A DNA stretch of 64,000 bases from Streptomyces sp. NWU339 (GCF_003143855.1 NZ_QFRK01000035.1:19612-83611), one strand, 5' to 3'. Shown: positions 49,244 through 57,988, numbered from the stretch's first letter. The notes: generated by a model not told the origin, from the sequence alone. Numbers and translations are program-made.

Positions 49244-51447
49244 CAACGACCGCCTTGGCCAACGGCGCCCGCCTCGCCGATCCGGCCCCCCACGACCTGG
49301 TCCTGCCCGCCCACCGGGTCCGTTCCAGCATCCCCGACGATCAGCTGCCCCGTTTCCGGGACCTGATCTGGCGCCTGTCCTGCATGACCCACAAGGACAC
49401 GGTGAAGCCCGAGATCGTCAACTGGGCCCGCTGCCCCGAGCCGTTGCGGGCCTCGCTGATGCGGGTGGGCTGGGCAATCATGAACATCCCCACCCCCGAG
49501 GTGCTGCTGCGTGAGACGGCTTCTCGCAAAGTGATGTCGCCCAGGGCCCTGCGGCTCACGTTCAGCTTCTGGATCGATTTCGCCCGCTGGCTCGTCAAGC
49601 GGGGCATCACCGAACTCGCTGAGGTGACCGGAGAGGACCTGGGCGAGTACGCGGAACACATCCGGACCTACGGAAGATCGTGGGACCACGACCAGCGGGC
49701 AGCAAAGACCCTCACCCGGATCTGGGGATACGCGCCGTTCCTGCTGCCGCAGGACCGCCTCGTCATGCCGCCCTGGGAGGACCCAGCGGCCGTCATGAGC
49801 GACTTCCTCGGCACGAAGGACACCCCAGCCGATGGGGAGAACAACATCCCGATCGTCCACCCGGCAGTGATGTCACCCCTGCTGGTCTGGTCCCTGCGGA
49901 TGGTCCTCGACCTTGGGCCGGACATTCTGGCAGCCTGGCGCGAACGCCAGCGCTTGCTCGAACGCACCCGGGAGGCCTCGCCCCAGGGGGACAGCCAGGT
50001 GGTCGTCGACTACCTGAAAAGGCTGATCACCGAGGGCAAGCCGCTGCCCGGATTCTCCGGCTTCCAGGAAGACTCGATCAAGGCCAGCGCCCGATCCCGA
50101 GGCGGCAACGGGACGCTGCCCTCCCTCAACCGCCAGTACATCGCCGGAACCCTCGGGGTCGGCACCCACCAGGTCACCGTGGCCCAGAGGCGCCTTCGGC
50201 ACGAGTTGGCACCCCACCATTTCGGCCCTGACGCCCCACTCAATGTCCCGATCACCGGCCGGATCGCAGACCGGCCCTGGACCGACTCGCTGGACTTCGA
50301 CGAGATCACCTTCCTGGTCCTGCACTTGTCCACGGCATCGCTGATCACGACCGCGTACTTGTCCGGAATGCGTCCCGAGGAGGTCCTGCACCTGGCCAGA
50401 GGCTGCTGCACGCGCGAAGAGCGCGAGGACGGCACCTCCCGCTACAAGATCACGGGACGCCACTTCAAAGGCGTCACCGACGACGAGGGCAACGCGATTC
50501 CGGAGGGCGAGATCCGCCCCGATCCCTGGGTGGTCCTCGAATTCGTGGCCCGGTCCATCGCCGTGGTCGAGGAACTGGAGAGCGGTGACCTGCTCTTCTC
50601 CCGCAGCTTCTCCAGGGGCTACCGGCCCTCATCGGAGGGCGGCGACGCAGTGCCCAGCGACATGGCCACCAAGCGCATCGCCAGCTTCATCGCCTGGGCC
50701 AACCAGCAGGCCATCCGCCTCGACCGCCCGCACGAGCTGATCCCGGAGGACCCCGAGGGCCCGGTCGTCATGCGCCGGTTTCGGAGGACCATCGCCTGGT
50801 TCATCCACCGTCAGCCAGGCGGACGCATTGCTCTGGGAGTGCAGTTCGGCCATGCCGCGACCTTGATCGGAGAGTCGTATGCGGGACGCTCGAAGGCGGA
50901 CATGCTCGAACTCCTCGACTTCGAGAAGGGCCTCGCCTTGGCCGACGCCCTCTCCGAAGCCCGCGAACGCATCGCTGACGGCGAGAGCGTCAGCGGCCCC
51001 GCAGCCGGCCGCTACATCTCCGCCGCGACGGAGTTCGAGAACCGATATGCCGGCACCTATCTGGGCAAACGAGAACTCCGAGCACTGGTGAAGAACCCGA
51101 AACTGCAGGTCTATGAAGACCCGAAATCGTTCCTGACCTGCAACTTCGACGCCTTCAAAGCCCTCTGCGACCCCGAACTCGAACTCGGTCAGAGCAGCAC
51201 CAGCAGACGACGGACCCCCGATCGATCCCGCTGCAAGCTGGCCTGCGCGAACATCAGCCGCACCGACTCCCAGATCGCGGGCATCCAGGCAGAGATCGAC
51301 AAGATCGACTCAGCCGCCGAGGCCGGGCTCGACCCCTATCCCATCGCACGCCGAGAGCAACAACGGCGAACCGTCTTCGTCGAAATCATCGAACGGCACC
51401 AGAGCACCGCGATCCCAAGCGGCCCGACCAGTGAGAAGACCCGATGA
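49240..51447 (+). CDS. Tyrosine recombinase, third gene of element 2 operon
   Basis: A 735-residue recombinase. The Arg I block is YLSGMRPEEVLHLARG, then RFRRTIAWFIHRQPGG, QFGHA and a likely Tyr in ESYAGR. The position filled by His in element 1 (WHIAR) is Phe here (WFIHR), so the His may be shifted or lost. GTG 49240 is chosen for its four-base overlap with the previous stop; the frame is open further upstream. Cys residues near the C-terminus (TCNFDAFKALCD, RCKLACAN) suggest zinc binding. Confidence 0.83.
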   Translation: MTTTALANGARLADPAPHDLVLPAHRVRSSIPDDQLPRFRDLIWRLSCMTHKDTVKPEIVNWARCPEPLRASLMRVGWAIMNIPTPEVLLRETASRKVMSPRALRLTFSFWIDFARWLVKRGITELAEVTGEDLGEYAEHIRTYGRSWDHDQRAAKTLTRIWGYAPFLLPQDRLVMPPWEDPAAVMSDFLGTKDTPADGENNIPIVHPAVMSPLLVWSLRMVLDLGPDILAAWRERQRLLERTREASPQGDSQVVVDYLKRLITEGKPLPGFSGFQEDSIKASARSRGGNGTLPSLNRQYIAGTLGVGTHQVTVAQRRLRHELAPHHFGPDAPLNVPITGRIADRPWTDSLDFDEITFLVLHLSTASLITTAYLSGMRPEEVLHLARGCCTREEREDGTSRYKITGRHFKGVTDDEGNAIPEGEIRPDPWVVLEFVARSIAVVEELESGDLLFSRSFSRGYRPSSEGGDAVPSDMATKRIASFIAWANQQAIRLDRPHELIPEDPEGPVVMRRFRRTIAWFIHRQPGGRIALGVQFGHAATLIGESYAGRSKADMLELLDFEKGLALADALSEARERIADGESVSGPAAGRYISAATEFENRYAGTYLGKRELRALVKNPKLQVYEDPKSFLTCNFDAFKALCDPELELGQSSTSRRRTPDRSRCKLACANISRTDSQIAGIQAEIDKIDSAAEAGLDPYPIARREQQRRTVFVEIIERHQSTAIPSGPTSEKTR

Positions 51448-51986
51448 ACCCGGTCCAGAACCCGGAAACGACGCCGGAACCCGCCATCAACGAGGAACGA
51501 GGAGGCCAGGCTGCCGCCATCGCTGAAACCGTTGGAGCGGTCCTCGCCCACGCCGCCGACGCCCTCCAGCAGGGAACCAACACAGACGCCGCAGAGATCC
51601 GGATGATCACCGACGCCATGGTCCGGCTCCTGGTCGGTGCACCACTTCGCTCCGACGGACAGCTCACGATCAAGTCGTTGGCCGAGGAAGCCGGCTTGCG
51701 GCGGAACAAACTCACCCACAAGCACACTGGCCTCAAGGATCTCTTCTATGCCCTGGTCAAGGCCCAACAGGCCCCACCGCGGCCCTTCACCGACAAAGAG
51801 CGAGAGGCGAGCGACAAACAAAAGAAGGACCTGATCCGGATCCGAGCCGAACGGGACAGCCTCCGCACCAAGACCCAGCAAATGGCCCGAGTCATCCACG
51901 TCCTCGAGGTTGAGAACCACAACCTCAGAGAGTCTGCTGGAACCGACGGTGTCGTCCGCGTCATGCGCCGTCACCGACCGGCGTAG
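51444..51986 (+). CDS. Small HTH/coiled-coil protein, last gene of element 2 recombinase operon (DUF6262-like, TnpC-type)
   Basis: A 180-residue protein with a TetR-like helix-turn-helix near 75-105 (LTIKSLAEEAGLRRNKLT) and a coiled coil near 125-165. It corresponds to the 138-residue protein at 38321 in element 1 but has a longer N-terminus. Start overlaps the previous gene (ATGA at 51444). Confidence 0.7.
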   Translation: MNPVQNPETTPEPAINEERGGQAAAIAETVGAVLAHAADALQQGTNTDAAEIRMITDAMVRLLVGAPLRSDGQLTIKSLAEEAGLRRNKLTHKHTGLKDLFYALVKAQQAPPRPFTDKEREASDKQKKDLIRIRAERDSLRTKTQQMARVIHVLEVENHNLRESAGTDGVVRVMRRHRPA

Positions 51987-52243
51987 CAGCTGAAGCCGGG
52001 TGTGCCCCCATCGGTTTCACCCGTGGCCAAGCTCTCTCTGATATGAGCCATGCGGGTGGTGTCGTCAACTGACCTTGAGGACCCCTGCCCTAGTGTCGGG
52101 CCGGGTCAGCAACTGGCCCTGATTCTTTTCATTCTGACACGTTGTCGGGAAACCCGCTCTCACCTCGGACAACACCCGGGTTCTTGTCAGGGAGGCGCTA
52201 TCGGGAGTTCGGATCGGCGGCGTTCGACTGGCACAGTCCCGTT
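51987..52243. other. Gap before the fusion gene in element 2
   Basis: 257 bases. CTGACA near 52133 and TGTCAG near 52187 bracket a partly self-complementary stretch containing GTTGTC and GGACAAC, which may be an operator or promoter structure. No ribosome binding site is seen before ATG 52244, so the message may be leaderless. Confidence 0.35.
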
Positions 52244-53383
52244 ATGCGTATCTCCACCAAGGGCTCCGTCGCTCTCATCGGGAGCTTCCGGCAGCACTAC
52301 CCCGAAGTCCTGGCGGCCGCTCGGACCTTCGCGGCCGCCGGACTGACCGTGAAGAGCCCGCCGATCTGCCGGATCGTCGACCGCCGACGTGAGTTCGTGC
52401 GCTTCGAGTCTGACCCTCCGGAGTCCTCGGACCACGACCTCCAGGCGGCGACCCTGGAGAAGATCTTCACCTCGGACATGGTGTACGTCGTGAATCCCGA
52501 CGGATACATCGGCCGCACCACTGCGTACGAACTGGGGCGCGTCCACGAACGCGGCATGGCCGTCTACTACGCGGAGCCGCCGAAGGACCTGCCCATCGCC
52601 GTCCCGGAGGGAGCCGTCGTCGATGCGCGCCGCTTGGTGGAGATCATCGCCGGGAGCGATCGGGGACCCGTTCCGGTCAGGCGGCCACGGGTCGCGGCGC
52701 AGCCGACGGCCGACATCGTGATCTTCACGATCCGCTCGGAACAGCTGCGGGTCCTGCTCGTGCGGCGCGGCAAGAAGCCGTATCGCGGGATGCTCGCCCT
52801 GCCCGGTGGGTTCGTCCGGCCGGGAGAGTCCCTGGAGGACACGGCGAAGCGGGAACTCCGGGAGGAGACCGGGCTGAACGGCTCCGGGATCCGGCTGGAA
52901 CAACTGCACACGTACTCGCGCCCGGAGCGTGACCCCCGGGGCCGGATCATCTCGACCGCCTTTCTGGCGGTCATGTCGGATCCGCCGGAGGTGACCGGCG
53001 CGAGTGACGCCCGCGAGGCCGACTGGGTCGAGGTCGAGGAATCGCTGTGGGGCCCCAACAGCAGCCTCGCCTTCGACCACGGCGAGATCCTCCGGCACGG
53101 GCTCGAACACACCCGGACCCGGCTGGAACACACCACCGTCGCGACCGCCTTCTGCGCCGACCTCTTCACCATCACCGACCTGCGCAAGGTTTATGAGGCC
53201 GTGTGGGGCTACGAGCTCAACCCGGGGAACTTCCACCGCAAGGTCGTGGAGGAGACCACGGGTTTCGTGGTCAGGACCGACAAAGTACGCAGGTCAGGGC
53301 CCGGGAAACCGCCTGCCCTGTTCCGCCGGGGCACGGCGGACCTGCTGTACCCGCCGATGATGCGCGGCCGCCGCACCCCCTAG
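52244..53383 (+). CDS. Fusion: nucleoside deoxyribosyltransferase-like domain + NUDIX hydrolase + NrtR-like winged helix
   Basis: A 379-residue, three-part protein. Residues 1-135 resemble the nucleoside 2-deoxyribosyltransferase fold (SVALIGSFRQHYPEVL, then DMVYVVNPDGYIGRTTAYEL). Residues about 150-285 form a NUDIX domain whose box, near 187-210, starts GGFVRPGESL and continues RELREETGL, with all signature residues intact. The last 90 residues (TAFCADLFTITDLRKVYEA, then GNFHRKVVEE) match the winged helix of NrtR-type regulators. NrtR proteins control NAD metabolism genes, usually with an inactive NUDIX domain; here the box looks catalytic. The target is unknown. A frame open upstream to 52142 has no supported start. 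Confidence 0.8.
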   Translation: MRISTKGSVALIGSFRQHYPEVLAAARTFAAAGLTVKSPPICRIVDRRREFVRFESDPPESSDHDLQAATLEKIFTSDMVYVVNPDGYIGRTTAYELGRVHERGMAVYYAEPPKDLPIAVPEGAVVDARRLVEIIAGSDRGPVPVRRPRVAAQPTADIVIFTIRSEQLRVLLVRRGKKPYRGMLALPGGFVRPGESLEDTAKRELREETGLNGSGIRLEQLHTYSRPERDPRGRIISTAFLAVMSDPPEVTGASDAREADWVEVEESLWGPNSSLAFDHGEILRHGLEHTRTRLEHTTVATAFCADLFTITDLRKVYEAVWGYELNPGNFHRKVVEETTGFVVRTDKVRRSGPGKPPALFRRGTADLLYPPMMRGRRTP

Positions 53384-53522
53384 AACACCGCGGCCCCGGA
53401 CTGTGCGAGAGCCCGAGGCCGCGACCGGAGCACACCGTGCACCGGTGTGGAGAACACCGACGCTCACCAACCCTGTGGAAGAGGCGATCTGGTGAGCATC
53501 CATCCTCAGGAAGGACAACACC

Positions 53523-54026
53523 ATGCTGCCCCTTTCTTCTTCCAGCTCTTATTCCGGCGCCGGCGATTTCTCCTCCTCCTGGACCTGGGGGACGGTGATC
53601 GCCCTCGTCGCCCTGGTCGTCAGCACCTGGCTCATCGTCAACCACCGCCGCCGCGACCAGACCGTCCAGTGGCACCAGCCCGACTACGACACGGTGAGCA
53701 ATGCGCTCCTCGTGCTGAACCGGCTGTCGCTCACGACGGCCGTCGAGGGCGTCACGGCCGAGCTGCGCGAGCTGGTCGACGTGGTTAGCAGGCTCAGGAT
53801 CTCCGAACAGCGCTCCCCGGACCTGCCGTTCGGCGTGGTCGTCGCGGAGCTGGAGGGCTACCGGGCGAACGTGCTGCCGCAGAATCACGCCGACAAGCTC
53901 GCCGCGGACGAGAGCCTGCTGGACGACTACCTCGCTCTCGCCCGCGCGCAGGGCATCAGGCTCGAAGCCGCGCGCGCCGCGATCGTCCATGTACAGCGGA
54001 AGATCGAGAAGCGGACACGTAATTAG
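53523..54026 (+). CDS. Hypothetical membrane-anchored protein
   Basis: A 167-residue protein with a Ser-rich start, one membrane segment near 22-40 (GTVIALVALVVSTWLIV), then HRRRDQ and a helical cytoplasmic domain. ATG 53523 follows AGGAAGG (53508-53514). No family recognised. Lies 139 bases after the fusion gene on the same strand, last cargo gene of element 2. Confidence 0.65.
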   Translation: MLPLSSSSSYSGAGDFSSSWTWGTVIALVALVVSTWLIVNHRRRDQTVQWHQPDYDTVSNALLVLNRLSLTTAVEGVTAELRELVDVVSRLRISEQRSPDLPFGVVVAELEGYRANVLPQNHADKLAADESLLDDYLALARAQGIRLEAARAAIVHVQRKIEKRTRN

Positions 54027-54209
54027 GGTCGTTCTAGTGGACCTCCGTGGGAGAAGGAGCGGTGTTCGGTGCGGCGAGAAGGCGTGCTGGGCATCGCGGC
54101 GCCGCGGAGATCCATTAGAAGGGCTCTACCTAGCTCCCGGCGGTCGCAGCGCCGACCAAACCGAACCGTATGGCAGACGACCGCTGCTAGGCTCCATGAA
54201 TCAGGCTGC

Positions 54210-54237
54210 GGCAACACGCCAGTACTGTCCCCAGAAG
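54210..54237 (+). repeat. Element 2 distal terminal inverted repeat
   Basis: GGCAACAC, then AGTA, TGTCC and CAGAAG, ending at 54237, is the imperfect inverse of 45925-45950. The last G is shared with dprA codon 91 (GCC at 54237-54239). Confidence 0.75.
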
Positions 54238-55127
54238 CCGAGTGGCCCCGGCAGCTCGACGACCTGGGGGACCGCCGGCCCCTCGGGCTGTGGGTGCGCG
54301 GCCCGGCCGACCTGCGGATGTGGGCGCTGCGCTCGGTCGCCGTCGTCGGTGCCCGCGCCTGCACCGAGTACGGCGCCCACATGGCCGCCACCCTCTCCGC
54401 CGAACTCGCCGAACGCGGCTGGGTCGTGGTCTCCGGCGGCGCCTACGGGGTCGACGGCGCCGCCCACCGCGGTGCGCTCGGCTCGGGCGGCGCCACCGTC
54501 GCCGTACTCGCTTGTGGAGTCGACCGGCCCTACCCGCGCGGACACACCGGACTGATCACCAGGATCGCGGAACAGGGGCTGGTGATCGGCGAGCTGCCGC
54601 CCGGTGATCACCCGACACCGAGCAGATTCATCCTCCGCAACCGGGTCATCGCCGCGCTCACCCGGGGCACCGTGGTCGTCGAGGCCGCCCACCGCAGCGG
54701 CTCCCTGGTGACCGCCAGGGCGGCCCGGCGCCTGGGACGCCACACGATGGGGGTACCCGGGCCGGCCACCAGTGGGCGCTCCGCCGGGGTGCACGAACTG
54801 CTGCGGCAGGAGGCGGTGCTGGTCACCGATGCCGCGGAGGTCATCGAACTGGTCGGAGACATGGGCGAACTGGCCCCGGACCGGCGCGGCCCGGTACTGC
54901 CCCGCGACCTGCTGGATCCGGCCGCCCGCCAGGTCCTCGACGCGCTGCCGGCGCAGGTGACGGCCGGGGTGGACGGGATCGCGCGCGGTGCGCGCACCAC
55001 CCGCGACGACGCGATCGCGAGACTGTACGAACTGCGAGCACTTGGATACGTCGAACGACATGGCGATGACTGGAAGTTGACACGCCAGGCGGTGATCCCG
55101 GTCGGGGACGGTTCCGATGATCACTGA
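54237..55127 (+). pseudogene. dprA: dprA, 3' fragment
   Basis: 296 codons plus stop that continue the fragment ending at 45919. The Rossmann-like domain is intact: AVVGARACTEYG, VSGGAYGVDGAAHRGAL, NRVIAALTRGTVVVEA and the C-terminal winged helix. No ribosome binding site-supported start precedes it. An upstream frame from 54069 lies in element sequence and is not a real N-terminus. Confidence 0.92.
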
Positions 55128-55447
55128 CGGAGTGTGTTCGGCCGTCCGGGGGAACGTCCACGCCCCTTGGAAAATACGTCAGTTGGGACACCCGGGTGAA
55201 CACGCAGAGCGACGAGTGCGACCCGGTGGGGCCGGGGTCGGGACACCTCCACGCGCGCCCCGACCTCACTTCTTCGCGCACCGCGACTCCGCAGTCACGC
55301 TACGCTCACAAGCGTCCCGATACGGAAAGACAGCACGGAAGGGCACCACGGCAGGCGATCCGGGCAGGCACAGACGGGCGGCTCGGCATCGGACAGACAG
55401 CTCACGCAGACGGCGACGGTCCGCTGCAGAACGGCACAAGGCGACGA
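55128..55447. other. Intergenic region upstream of whiG
   Basis: 320 bases with the whiG promoter and leader. The frame upstream of ATG 55448 stays open to 55196 but the encoded sequence is low-complexity and unlike WhiG. No other gene seen. Confidence 0.45.
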
Positions 55448-56290
55448 ATGCCCCAGCACACCTCCGGGTCCGACCGGGCGGCGATCCCCCCAGCCGCCCG
55501 TGACGGTGGCAGCGTGCGGCCGCCCGCTCCCTCGACGCTCGACGAGCTGTGGCGGTCGTACAAGGCGACGGGGGACGAGCGACTGCGGGAGCAGCTGATC
55601 CTGCACTACTCGCCGTTGGTGAAGTACGTCGCGGGCCGGGTCAGCGTGGGACTGCCGCCCAATGTGGATCAGGCGGACTTCGTCTCCTCCGGGGTGTTCG
55701 GACTGATCGACGCGATCGAGAAGTTCGACGTCGACCGGGAGATCAAGTTCGAGACCTACGCGATCACCCGGATCAGGGGCGCGATGATCGACGAGCTGCG
55801 GGCCCTGGATTGGATTCCGCGCTCGGTGCGGCAGAAGGCGCGCAACGTCGAGCGGGCGTACGCGACGCTGGAGGCCCGGCTCAGGCGCACGCCGACGGAG
55901 AGCGAGGTCGCCGGCGAGATGGGTATCGCCGTGGAGGAGCTGCACGCGGTTTTCAGCCAGCTGTCCCTCGCGAACGTCGTCGCCCTGGAGGAGCTGCTGC
56001 ATGCAGGAGGCGACAGCGGCGACCGGCTCAGCCTGATGGACACCCTGGAGGACACCGCCGCCGACAACCCGGTGGAGGTGGCCGAGGGCCGGGAGCTGCG
56101 ACGGTTCCTCGCGCGGGCGATCAACACGCTCCCGGAGCGCGAGAAGACCGTGGTCACGCTGTACTACTACGAGGGGCTCACCCTGGCCGAGATCGGCCAT
56201 GTGCTGGGGGTCACGGAGAGCAGGGTCAGCCAGATCCACACCAAGTCCGTACTCCAGCTGAGGGCGAAACTGGCGAGCTTCGGCGGCTGA
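55448..56290 (+). CDS. whiG: RNA polymerase sigma factor WhiG
   Basis: A 280-residue sigma factor of the FliA type that starts sporulation of aerial hyphae in Streptomyces. Region 2 includes YSPLVKYVAGRV and FVSSGVFGLIDAIEKFD. Region 4 has LTLAEIGHVLGVTESRVSQI. ATG 55448 gives exactly the length known for S. coelicolor WhiG. It normally follows dprA, as here. Known targets are whiH and whiI. Activity is held by the anti-sigma RsiG with c-di-GMP in Streptomyces venezuelae. Confidence 0.96.
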   Translation: MPQHTSGSDRAAIPPAARDGGSVRPPAPSTLDELWRSYKATGDERLREQLILHYSPLVKYVAGRVSVGLPPNVDQADFVSSGVFGLIDAIEKFDVDREIKFETYAITRIRGAMIDELRALDWIPRSVRQKARNVERAYATLEARLRRTPTESEVAGEMGIAVEELHAVFSQLSLANVVALEELLHAGGDSGDRLSLMDTLEDTAADNPVEVAEGRELRRFLARAINTLPEREKTVVTLYYYEGLTLAEIGHVLGVTESRVSQIHTKSVLQLRAKLASFGG

Positions 56291-56385
56291 ACCGGCGGCT
56301 CGGCGGGCTGCGGGGGCACCCGTCCCACCTGCGGTTTCGGTCTGGGGACTCCCCCCTCGTGCGGGGCGTCCGTAAAGTGGTGGGC

Positions 56386-56967
56386 GTGCCAAGGATTCGA
56401 GCGGCCTCCGTGGCCGAGCACCGGTCGATGCAGCGAGCCGCCCTGCTGGACGCGGCACGCTCCCTGCTGTCCGAGGGCGGTACGGAGGCGCTGACCTTCC
56501 CTGCCCTCGCCGAGCGCACCGGCCTGGCGCGCTCCTCCGTGTACGAGTACTTCCGCTCCCGCGCGGCCGTCGTCGAAGAGCTGTGCGAGGTCGACTTCCC
56601 GGTCTGGGCGGCCGAGGTCGAGTTCGCGATGGCCGCGGTCGAGGGCGCCGAGGCCAAGGTCGAGGCGTACGTCCGCAAGCAGCTGGAACTGGTCGGGGAC
56701 CGGCGTCACCGTGCCGTGGTGGCCATCTCCGCGAGCGAACTCGACGCGGGTGCCCGGGAGAAGATCCGAGCGGCGCACGGCGGACTCGTCGCGATGATCG
56801 TCGAGGCGCTGGGTGAACTGGGCCACGAGCAGCCCCGGCTCGCGGCGATGCTGCTCCAGGGCGTGGTCGACGCCGCTGTGCGCCGGATCGAACTGGGCGC
56901 CGCGGAGAACCCGGAGACGATCACAGAGGCGGCGGTCGCCATGACCCTCCGGGGCGTCCGGCCCTGA
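56386..56967 (+). CDS. TetR family transcriptional regulator
   Basis: A 193-residue regulator. The N-terminal helix-turn-helix reads LTFPALAERTGLARSSVYEYF. The rest is a helical ligand-binding domain of unknown ligand. GTG 56386 is chosen (MPRIRAAS start); GTGs at 56377 and 56380 are also in frame, and no clear ribosome binding site decides. Follows whiG in other Streptomyces. Confidence 0.85.
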   Translation: MPRIRAASVAEHRSMQRAALLDAARSLLSEGGTEALTFPALAERTGLARSSVYEYFRSRAAVVEELCEVDFPVWAAEVEFAMAAVEGAEAKVEAYVRKQLELVGDRRHRAVVAISASELDAGAREKIRAAHGGLVAMIVEALGELGHEQPRLAAMLLQGVVDAAVRRIELGAAENPETITEAAVAMTLRGVRP

Positions 56968-57020
56968 CCCGCCCGGCTCTGGTCCGTCCGGCCCCGGCCC
57001 CCGCTTCTCCGGTGCCCCGG

Positions 57021-57695
57021 TCACTCCGGCAGCGGTACGCCGAGGACCGGGAGGAGTCTTGAGGGGCCGCCGAGCAGGTGGGGCGGGAGCAGGGCGAGCG
57101 GGTTGAGGTAGACGTCCGCTCTCAGCAGGCCCCAGTGCAGGCAGGGGGCCGTGCAGTGGGAGCCCGTGGCCGCCACCGTGCCGATCACCTCGCCCGGTGC
57201 CACCTCGGTCCCTTTCTCCACCGACGGCAGGACCGGCTCGTAGGTCGTACGCAGAGGTGGGGCCCCCGTGCCGGACAGCTCCACCGAGACGACGCCCCGG
57301 CCGGCCACCCGGCCGGCGTAGGAGACCCGGCCCGCCGCCACCGCCCGTACCGGGGTCCCCGGCGCCGCCGCCAGGTCCACACCGCGGTGCCCGCGCCCGT
57401 ACCTGGTCTCCGGCGGTTCCCAGCCGCGCAGCACCCGCGGTCGCACCCCCACGGGCCAGGCCCGCCCGACGGCCGGCACCCCGGATCCGGGGTCCGCCGC
57501 CCCGGCATCGGAACCGGTATCGGCGGTACCAGCAGCATCAGCGGTGTCAGTGTCGGCATCCGGCGGAGCCGTGCCACCCGTCCGAGCCACGAGCAACGGC
57601 AGCGAAGGCGGCGGTGGTGACAGCAGCACCGTCGGAGTCAGGACCAGCAGGACGGTCATGCGCGCACACGTCCTCAGAAATCGGCTCACTCGCAT
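57021..57695 (-). CDS. Secreted M23 (LytM-type) peptidase domain protein
   Basis: A 224-residue protein with a signal peptide (MRVSRFLRTCARMTVLLVLT), a Asp/Thr/Ala-rich linker, and an M23 domain: GHRGVDLAAAPGTPV near 104, then CLHWGLL near 189. The family's metal site is HxxxD in the first block and HxH in the second; the second reads LHWG, so one His may be missing and catalysis is uncertain. Predicted to act on peptidoglycan or as a LytM regulator. ATG 57693-57695 gives the signal peptide at the N-terminus. Divergent from rpsB. Confidence 0.83.
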   Translation of the reverse strand: MRVSRFLRTCARMTVLLVLTPTVLLSPPPPSLPLLVARTGGTAPPDADTDTADAAGTADTGSDAGAADPGSGVPAVGRAWPVGVRPRVLRGWEPPETRYGRGHRGVDLAAAPGTPVRAVAAGRVSYAGRVAGRGVVSVELSGTGAPPLRTTYEPVLPSVEKGTEVAPGEVIGTVAATGSHCTAPCLHWGLLRADVYLNPLALLPPHLLGGPSRLLPVLGVPLPE

Positions 57696-57752
57696 GCGGG
57701 GAGCCTCCCCGAGATCCGTGATCACCGCCGGGACCTGTGGACCACCGGCCGG

Positions 57753-57762
57753 TTGTGGACAA
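57753..57762 (-). promoter_or_regulatory. DnaA-box-like site upstream of rpsB
   Basis: TTGTGGACAA at 57753-57762 reads TTGTCCACAA on the minus strand, an exact Streptomyces DnaA box. It lies between the divergent M23 gene and rpsB. Confidence 0.35.
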
Positions 57763-57988
57763 CGACGTCACCCGGCGCCCCGTGGGTCCCGTACACTTCT
57801 GGGTGGCGATCCGGGTCACCGGGTCGACTTCGCACGCCCCGACATCAGGTCCGGTCACGACCACACGGTCGCGACCGCTCCCGGTGTCAGCGCCCCTCGG
57901 TCCTCTGCGGCAACGGCGCGTCGTGGGCGTCAGGCGCGGGAACCGCCGGCTCCCGCGGCACAACCGAGAAATCCAAGGAGATACGGCC

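Larger units (their letters stand above)
45920..54236 (+). mobile_element. Element 2: tyrosine-recombinase element of about 8.3 kb inserted in dprA
   Basis: Removing 45920-54236 joins ACG (codon 90) to GCC at 54237 and restores a 386-codon dprA, the usual Streptomyces length. The element has inverted terminal repeats of about 26 bases, a four-gene recombinase operon that starts 60 bases inside the left end, and two cargo genes. It is related to element 1 by gene order, protein homology and end sequences, but lies in the opposite orientation. The recombinases are clearly diverged, so this is not a recent copy of element 1. Confidence 0.88.

Noticed and set aside
51987..52243. Small RNA or riboswitch before the fusion gene
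   Set aside because: Only short, interrupted complementarities are present, and I cannot match a known RNA family.
54069..54236. Alternative N-terminus for DprA inside element 2
   Set aside because: The sequence does not resemble any DprA N-terminus, and the genuine first 90 codons are at 45650-45919.
23225..54236. A single large island covering both insertions
   Set aside because: Between the elements the frame of comM (44181-45653) and the first part of dprA are intact and in their normal overlap, and each element has its own ends and recombinase operon.
55196..55447. Longer WhiG starting at 55196
   Set aside because: ATG 55448 gives the known length of 280 residues, and the upstream part is low-complexity.
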